Shown here: positions 17,840 to 23,520 of the stretch, piece after piece | Position numbering within the stretch: the first letter of the stretch is position 1 | How the letters are laid out: each line of letters begins with the position of its first letter | NCBI GenBank assembly: GCA_903772945.1 | Contig: CAICTM010001739.1 | Coordinates: 1-23,520, forward strand | Length of the DNA: 23,520 bases | Source: Seminavis robusta | Lineage: Eukaryota > Bacillariophyta > Bacillariophyceae > Naviculales > Naviculaceae | Reading direction: 5' to 3' | The notes under the pieces: generated by a model | The model's database searches: none | What the model saw: the letters and a program-made list of their open reading frames with translations, nothing else | What the model was told of the DNA's origin: nothing | Made by a program: the position numbers and the translations under genes

Positions 17840-20141
17840 TTACACTCTTGTAATGTCACGACCGAACAGCTGTCGCTTGGTCCAGTCGTTGAGGACCAGA
17901 AGTCGATTTCGCCAAGAAACCTGTTTGCTCAGGTACACACTTCGCCACACCGTATTGCCGATCTTTCCGGTTCCCTTCAACGGTGGAGCATCTGGTGCGG
18001 GTGTTACTTGAGCAAGCGCCGATCCGCCCCCAGTGTAAGCAAGGATTCCGAGATCCAAGAATTGGAATGGTTTGGCATATTCTCCGTTAGAGAGAGTGGC
18101 CAAATTGGCAACCGTATCTGACAGGGAACTCTTTGTTTCTCCGGTTTTCATTGGGGGTGGCACCACTCCGTCAACCTTGCTCGGCTTCAAATCGTACTGC
18201 TTGTTTAACATGTTGGCCAAGTATTCACCTTGCTGGGCTGCAACTTGCGCCGTTGCAGGCAGCTGACCGCGAGTGATGCAAGTGCAGTCGCCGAACGCCA
18301 GGATATCGCCATTGCCACCAGCAGCACGCATCCACGGGTCGATAGCCACACGCCCTCTTGCCACATCTTGCTCTTCTGCCTGTTCCTCGCCTAATGCTTC
18401 CACAAGTTGCAATGTGATTGGAAGAGGTCCATTTCCAGCAGCCCACACCGCGAGCCCGTACGGTATTTCCTCGCCAGAGTTCAACATGATGGACTTGTCG
18501 GTGACCTCCTTAACAGATTGATCCAGCTTCAGTTCGACAAGCTGGAATCGCTCCGGCAGTAGACTACGAACATCCGAGTCACTGATTTCAACAGAACGAT
18601 TCATCACTCGAATGGCTTCTTCCTGCAGAGCCTTGTCGAATGGCGCCAGCACAGATGAAGCAGCTTCAATTACCTTGATGCGAACGTGCTTCAACAAGTT
18701 GGGGTAGTATTTTGGTCCGTCCTCCTCGACAAAATCTCGCAATTCTGCTGCAAATTCGATCCCAGTTGGCCCCGCTCCAATGACAGCAATGGTGAGGTCG
18801 TTCTCACGTTGTTCGTCGGTCAGTGACGGCAGATTGGCTCTTTCAAAACAGTTCACAATGGCCGTGCGAATACGCCTGGCATCTTCAACCTGCTTTAGGA
18901 AACAGCAGTACTCTCTGACTCCTGGGATTCCAAATGTGTTCGTCTGGGCACCAACAGTCACCACCAAGCGATCATACTCTACGGTGAAATCTTCAATGTC
19001 ACACGAGTTTCCGTCGCAGACAACAGATTCGCACGTTACAACCTTAGTTTTTGGGTCAATTTCTGTCGCGGTTGCCTCCAAGTAGTTGACTTTGCGATTG
19101 ATCTGATGTCATTCGCAGTGAAAGAAACCATCATAAAAAGGAGATGTCAGTCAAGGGAGATGAGCAATGCAATCACGCAAGCATTCTGGCCCACATTCTC
19201 GTCCAACCCAGCAGTCCCTTACCTCTCTCACTGGCTCTGTGATGGATCTGTATTCGACGGTTCCTACGCTCGCTCCAGCTGTACAGCCAGCCAATGCAAC
19301 GAAATCAGTTAGAAATGTAGCGGAGTAGAGTAGTGCTTGCAATGATCGCAAGGAAAAGATACTCACCCAGCATTGGAGTGAACAAGAAATAGTTCCGAGG
19401 CGAAATCACAGTGACATCATAGAGGCTAGTATCAATACCCTTCAGGAACGAAACAGCGCCCCATCCTGTTCCAAGCACCACAATTTTTTCTCTCTCGGTG
19501 CCTTTATATACAAATGCCGATTGACCAGGTAGTATGCCTTCTATGAGTTCAATTCCTTTTTCCGCCAAAAAGAGTGGATACGCTCTACGTTTTGTCAATC
19601 GTTCCATACGTCTCTTGAGTCTCTCAGCTTCGTTCTCGCCTTCTGGAATATCTTCTTCCGAGGTAACAACTTCCTCCTCTTCTTCTTGCAACGGCAGCAC
19701 ACCAGGGCCATCACGAATCGCATATTGTTCTTCGTCCTTGATAATGGAGGTTCTTTCCGCGAGCTCTTGTCTCATTTCTTTTTCGGGTTGAGCAAACAAA
19801 ACTGTGTCTCTCCTCTTGGAAGCATTCTTGCCGTAGAGAGAATCAAAGTATGACATGGGCGTACGGTTCATGGGTGCATCTTTGGCCATCGCTTCTGTTC
19901 TATCGCTTGTTCCAACTACTTGCAGTGATTGTCGTTTCAACTGGACCAGTCTCTTGAAATCCTCATTGATTTCTTCCAGCATACCCAAAGTTTCCTTGCT
20001 GTTTCGATCATAGTTATTACCAAACTCATCCAATGCATCCGAAACTTTGCCATATGTTGGTTTTAAGGTTGCCTTGCTACCAAAGGGAACAAAGCCCTGG
20101 GCGAGGTAGAGGTTGCACACCACCAAGAAGACAGTCTTCAT
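17840..20141 (-). CDS. Type II NAD(P)H dehydrogenase (NDH-2), plastid-targeted
   Basis: Non-proton-pumping flavoenzyme passing electrons from NAD(P)H to a quinone. Exons 19367-20141, 19223-19278 and 17840-19102 (minus) join in frame; 697 residues. I chose ATG 20141 because it opens a signal peptide (MKTVFLVVCNLYLAQGFVPF) with an AQG|F plastid cleavage site; an in-frame ATG at 20225 would add 28 residues and bury it. FAD motif VVLGTGWGAVSFL (~221-233) is followed by SPRNYFLFTPML, then AGASVGTVEYRSITEPVR, encoded by the 56-nt exon. The NAD(P)H motif is AVIGAGPTGIEFAAELRDF (GAGPTG at ~386-391). Further family marks are AVWAAGNGPLP, ILAFGDCTC and the membrane-binding end WRNRLLVLNDWTKRQLFGRD. The ~220 residues ahead of the FAD fold are charged and helical, not part of the standard family. 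Confidence 0.92.
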
Positions 20142-20794
20142 GATGACAAATGCCAAATTTGCAGTGGCATCAAATCTATTATTTGTGCGAAAGCTTGCAC
20201 TTTTGGCCTCTGAAATCTTCTTCATTGGACCCACCAACGACGAAGGAAAAGCATTGACTGTCGATCGTCAAAGATACCACCACCTATTCATCACATGGAA
20301 AGGCCGACGTATTCGATCATTGGCAACGACGACGATGGATTGATCGATGTGAAGGGGTTGGTATCGGATTGGAGGGACTGACGTCAGTGGGAGGGAGACC
20401 CGCAAGACTCTCTTGGTTAGGGTTGCCTGGAACTTTCAATGCAGTACTAGTACCGGTACAACGGTACCTATACCGGTACCAGGTCCGCACAGCACACCGT
20501 ATGCATAGAAAGGAGGACCAGTGCCTTTGTGATGGAGCACCAGAACGGGCCCAATGCACCGAAGGATGCACGCCATTTCCTGGCACCGGTATCCTGGAAG
20601 AAATGACGGCAAGGGAGGTTGAATTGAAGGTTCAGATCTATTCTTATTCTGTCTTAAAACTAGTTGGGCATACTGTATTAGCCGTTCTAAACTGGATCGA
20701 GGTAAGTTTTAACTTTGCATTGCGGGACGAAGTGCAGTCGAGGCTCTGCAAGCATTTCATCGGTACCGGGTACCTAGTACCTGGTAGTAGCTCT
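20142..20794. other. 653-bp spacer: NDH-2 upstream region and GGTACC/TACCGGTA repeat cluster
   Basis: The first part is the NDH-2 5' region. From about 20444 it holds dense palindromic repeats (TACCGGTA at 20451 and 20471, GGTACC variants) and a matching inverted cluster at 20762-20792, 2 bp before the next stop codon. The 153-codon plus-strand ORF across it is built from these repeats and has no recognisable domain. Confidence 0.5.
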
Positions 20795-21727
20795 TCAGAC
20801 CAGCTCGAGGCGCTCAACGCCATCGGGTAGGACAGAATTGGTCACATTCCACGCATAGTCTCGGCTCGTATGGCGAGCCTTTTCACTGTGTGAGTGGCGA
20901 ATCCGCGAGATCAAATCTTCGACACATCCTGAGGGGGCATTCTTGAGTCGGCGTGTTACTAGCGTCACAGCCAATTCCCGGAAAGGCTCCGAAAGCAGAT
21001 CTCGGGCATCGTGGGCCTCGTAGTTGCCCGCTTGCTTTACGTCAATATCGTCTCGGACTAGGTCTTTCAGTTGTGCAGCGAACTGGGGATCCTGTCGGAA
21101 TAGGTACCAGGCTACTGCTCCGTAAGCGGGTGGGAGCGCAATTCTCAAATACCGTTCATCTCGGAGCAAGCGATCATACTTGTCGACAGGATTTCCGCTA
21201 CCGAATGAATGGGCCACCACGACCGTGAGGAAATCCACCGTCTTTCCCATATCTGCGGAGTATGTGAGGGCGCCACTGCCGACGCAGGAGTATTCCTCTA
21301 ACACGATGGTCAGCTTCTCGGCTGATGTCACACCGCTCTGACGGTAGCCAAGGGCATTCACTGTTTGCTTGAGATTGCGATTCTTATCGCGAAGATTGCG
21401 ATTCGTTTGATTCAGATTGTAATTCGTATCGCGAAGATTGCGATTCTCACTGCGAAGATTATAATTGTCTTGCCGAAGATCTTCTTTCTCCTTTTCCAGT
21501 TCGAGAATCTTTTCGTCCTGTTCGCAGCGTTCTTTCTCTAAGTCCCTGATCCAGTCTCGATCTTCCACGTGTAGTTTCGAAGCTGTCTGAAGTAAGCTTG
21601 AGTTTTGCCTTGACGATTCGTAGTTCAAATAAGCCGCTGCTTCGCGTTGAGTGGGAACTTGTACCTTCATTCGTTTGGATCGCTTCCGAGGGGTGGCTTC
21701 GACTGTCGTTCTCGTGGGCTCTTCCAT
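20795..21727 (-). CDS. Unrecognised coiled-coil protein with Asn-Leu heptad repeats
   Basis: 310 residues from the ATG at 21727 (MEEPTRTTVEATPRKRSKRM). The frame stays open upstream to an ATG at 21859, but that stretch reads like 5' UTR. I do not recognise the family. Layout: a basic N terminus that could be a nuclear localisation signal (PRKRSKRMK), a long coiled coil (~45-130), then a globular C-terminal half (~135-310) with no familiar motif. The coiled coil contains five successive heptads of pattern N-[YR]-N-L-x-x-x, encoded by 21-bp tandem repeats at 21362-21466. Intronless. Basic-plus-coil layout would fit a DNA-binding or scaffold protein, but that is inference. Confidence 0.62.
   Translation of the reverse strand: MEEPTRTTVEATPRKRSKRMKVQVPTQREAAAYLNYESSRQNSSLLQTASKLHVEDRDWIRDLEKERCEQDEKILELEKEKEDLRQDNYNLRSENRNLRDTNYNLNQTNRNLRDKNRNLKQTVNALGYRQSGVTSAEKLTIVLEEYSCVGSGALTYSADMGKTVDFLTVVVAHSFGSGNPVDKYDRLLRDERYLRIALPPAYGAVAWYLFRQDPQFAAQLKDLVRDDIDVKQAGNYEAHDARDLLSEPFRELAVTLVTRRLKNAPSGCVEDLISRIRHSHSEKARHTSRDYAWNVTNSVLPDGVERLELV
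21362..21466 (-). repeat. Five-copy 21-bp tandem repeat inside the coiled-coil gene
   Basis: Five 21-bp units starting at 21362, 21383, 21404, 21425 and 21446 encode the heptads NYNLRSE, NRNLRDT, NYNLNQT, NRNLRDK and NRNLKQT on the minus strand. A sixth, degenerate unit (KEDLRQD) follows at 21467-21487. Because the unit is a multiple of both 3 and a heptad, copy-number change would lengthen the coil without breaking frame. Confidence 0.9.
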
Positions 21728-22693
21728 GGTGTCATTCTTGAAGTTATTTCTTCTAGTGATAGTCGGATTTGTGTGTACGTGAGTTGTTGTGAGATTGTGA
21801 GATGTGTGTCTGTATGGCTTCTTGAGATTGCTTGCCTGTTTGATGTGAAGGCAAACCATTTCGTTTCTTTTCGTCGTCAAACTTCAATTATAATTTTCAA
21901 TGTGAAACTTCAATTTTGATTTCAGTTTGACAGCAAAGAAAGCCAGATAATACGGCTGCAACAACAGGATTGACAGTATGGCATCGCGAAGAAGGAGATC
22001 TATGATAGGCCGACAGCAACAATACATGTAGTAATGTCATCGTTTGGTTTTCCAAGGAGCTGTGATTATGACAGTCTAAGAAGCCAGTGAAGCTAACAGT
22101 CGTACCACAATTGTCCAACAACTTTTACGGTGCGGAAGTCCATCAGAACCACCGAGAAAACGAAAACGAAAACCACCCGAGGCCCAAGCATATTACGGTG
22201 TACTGGTACAACGATCACCACAGTGAAATCATGTAATACGATAGCTACAGTGCAGAATGATGAATGAGGTATATTGAATGAATCTATTTTATCGAAGTAA
22301 AGTTTTGCTCTTGTCTTTTCCTGCTGCTGCGCAAGCGTTTGGGCATTATTTTGGCATTTGAGCCAATAGGAAGGGATCTCTCTGGTACCGGTATGACTGG
22401 CCATGGTAGTCAACGAAAGTCAGTACTGGCCCGAGTTTAGTGGGAATAAGAGACGAGAGATGCATGGAACCCTTCTAAAAGGAATCATCACGGTGACAGT
22501 TTTATACGGCAGGTGCAGAACCAGGTGCATTGAATTAATGAATCTATAATTTATGGCATGAAACTTCCTAAAGTTTTGCTATTTTCTTTGTACTATGTAC
22601 TACTCAAGTTGCGCTCTTTGTCTTTGCAATACTCAAGCTTCTTTGGTGTTTTGGAATCTCCCGCCGTCCTTTATTCTTCCTCAAACTCTTAGC
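21728..22693. other. 966-bp spacer, no gene supported
   Basis: Presumed promoter of the coiled-coil gene on the left and the 3' flank of the next gene on the right. It contains one TACCGGTA (22386-22393) and what looks like a degenerate duplication of ~22240-22320 at ~22510-22590. ORFs at 21897-22121 and 22093-22413 (minus) lack conserved motifs. Confidence 0.45.
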
Positions 22694-23520
22694 TTAGACG
22701 TTGGTACGATTTGAGATTACTCGCATCTGAGATTCTACATTTCTGCTGGCCTTAAAAAGTCTATGCTTATCGTCTTCACGCGAGTAGTATTCATTCAGAA
22801 GATTGATGCATGCGTCATTGAATGTGCTCTCGCTCCAATGCTCAAGGTCTCGTTCTCTCTTGAGCGCAGCGTAGCAGACACGAACAATCGTATCGTCGTG
22901 AGAGCTATAACTCCAGTCTGACGCTGAGTATCCCGGGGAGTAGGCTGAAACGTTCTCAACATCGTCTTCGTCATCTGCGCCAGCATCAGCGTCGATGCTC
23001 GGGGAGGACAGACTGCTCGTAGAGGATCGACGCGTTGGAGAATAAGGAGCGTCTGGGTCGCCGTGTCGCCGCCAGTACGCCTCCTCATCAATTCTTTCTA
23101 GCTTTGCCTTTTCAATTTCCACTGCGAACTCATGCTCGTCGCTGTCCAATCCTCCTTGTAGCGCACTAGCGACAACCCAGTTACGTGGTCGTTTTGAGTC
23201 TTCCTCATCCTGAATAACGACAGAGATGTCCACTTCGACAGACTCCTGTTGTGCATCATCGTCAAGATCACACAAGTACTCCCAATCTCGACATTTGCGC
23301 TTTCTGTTACTACCAGTCATCGTCGGAACAGGAAGTCCATGCTGAATTAATACGCGGACGAGAGGCAAGCTGTCGTCGTTGTTGTTGTCCTCCTTGGAGC
23401 TTCGGGTCGACGCCGCAGTGACGTCGGTATCATATTCATTGTAGTATTGCGAGTCTGATCGGCTTCGAGCAGATGCATCGTCTCTACTGCCCGTTCCGCT
23501 TGTTGATGCACCCAAAGAGT
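22694..23520 (-). CDS. Unrecognised acidic Ser-rich protein, 5' partial (C-terminal part)
   Basis: The frame is open across the right edge of the window, so about 275 C-terminal residues are seen and the start lies outside. I do not recognise the family. The visible part is Ser/Asp/Glu-rich and mostly disordered-looking, with a basic patch SNRKRKCRDWEYLCDLDDD, then runs such as TRRSSTSSLSSPSIDADAG and GADDEDDVENVSAYSPGYSA. A better-ordered, helical C terminus follows (VCYAALKRERDLEHW, then CINLLNEYYSREDDKHRLF). No signal peptide or membrane segment is visible in this part. No stops interrupt ~830 bp, and the composition is coherent, which supports real coding. No function is proposed. Confidence 0.55.
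   Translation of the reverse strand, partial: SLGASTSGTGSRDDASARSRSDSQYYNEYDTDVTAASTRSSKEDNNNDDSLPLVRVLIQHGLPVPTMTGSNRKRKCRDWEYLCDLDDDAQQESVEVDISVVIQDEEDSKRPRNWVVASALQGGLDSDEHEFAVEIEKAKLERIDEEAYWRRHGDPDAPYSPTRRSSTSSLSSPSIDADAGADDEDDVENVSAYSPGYSASDWSYSSHDDTIVRVCYAALKRERDLEHWSESTFNDACINLLNEYYSREDDKHRLFKASRNVESQMRVISNRTNV

Noticed and set aside
20369..20830. Plus-strand 153-codon ORF in the spacer after NDH-2
   Set aside because: It consists largely of GGTACC/TACCGGTA repeats and overlaps the 3' end of the coiled-coil gene. No domain is visible.

Overview
The window is nuclear DNA of a photosynthetic stramenopile, most likely a diatom. Genes are interrupted by short GT-AG introns (about 66-175 nt), lie on both strands, and have no operon structure. 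Three proteins begin with a signal peptide that ends at a Phe (A|F-S, SPF-Q, QGF-VP). This is the bipartite plastid-targeting signature (ASAFAP-type) of algae with secondary plastids. I cannot name the species from the sequence.

Layout. (1) 1-3250, plus strand: the 3' seven exons of a secreted-type subtilase (S8) with cysteine-rich ShK-like modules, cut by the left edge. (2) 3621-7594: a complete PIF/Harbinger DNA transposon, flanked by TTA target duplications and bounded by ~38-bp inverted repeats. It carries two convergent, apparently intact genes: a DDE transposase (minus) and an unrecognised coiled-coil protein (plus). (3) 7911-10760, plus: a plastid-targeted KEA/KefB-type K+/H+ antiporter with a C-terminal RCK (TrkA-N) domain. 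(4) 10878-12417, minus: the mu subunit of the AP-1 clathrin adaptor. (5) 12830-15518, plus: mitochondrial B12-dependent methylmalonyl-CoA mutase, head-to-head with AP-1 mu. (6) 15812-16988, minus: a plastid PAP/fibrillin-family protein with a long acidic tail. (7) 17840-20141, minus: a plastid-targeted type II NAD(P)H dehydrogenase with an unusual ~220-residue N-terminal extension. (8) 20795-21727, minus: an unrecognised coiled-coil protein containing five exact-length heptad repeats encoded by a 21-bp tandem repeat. (9) 22694-23520, minus: the C-terminal part of an unrecognised acidic, Ser-rich protein running off the right edge.

The genes do not form one pathway. Three of them (antiporter, fibrillin, NDH-2) plausibly act in the plastid, on ion and proton balance, lipid bodies or thylakoids, and plastoquinone redox. 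The mutase serves mitochondrial propionate catabolism and AP-1 mu serves trans-Golgi/endosome sorting.

The intergenic spacers are unusual in carrying repeated copies of the palindrome TACCGGTA and of GGTACC-rich variants. The inverted repeats of the transposon are themselves built from tandem CCGGTAT units. I saw no exact TACCGGTA in the coding exons. The complete Harbinger element and this dispersed palindrome are the most interesting signals. I found no tRNA, rRNA, CRISPR array or viral gene.
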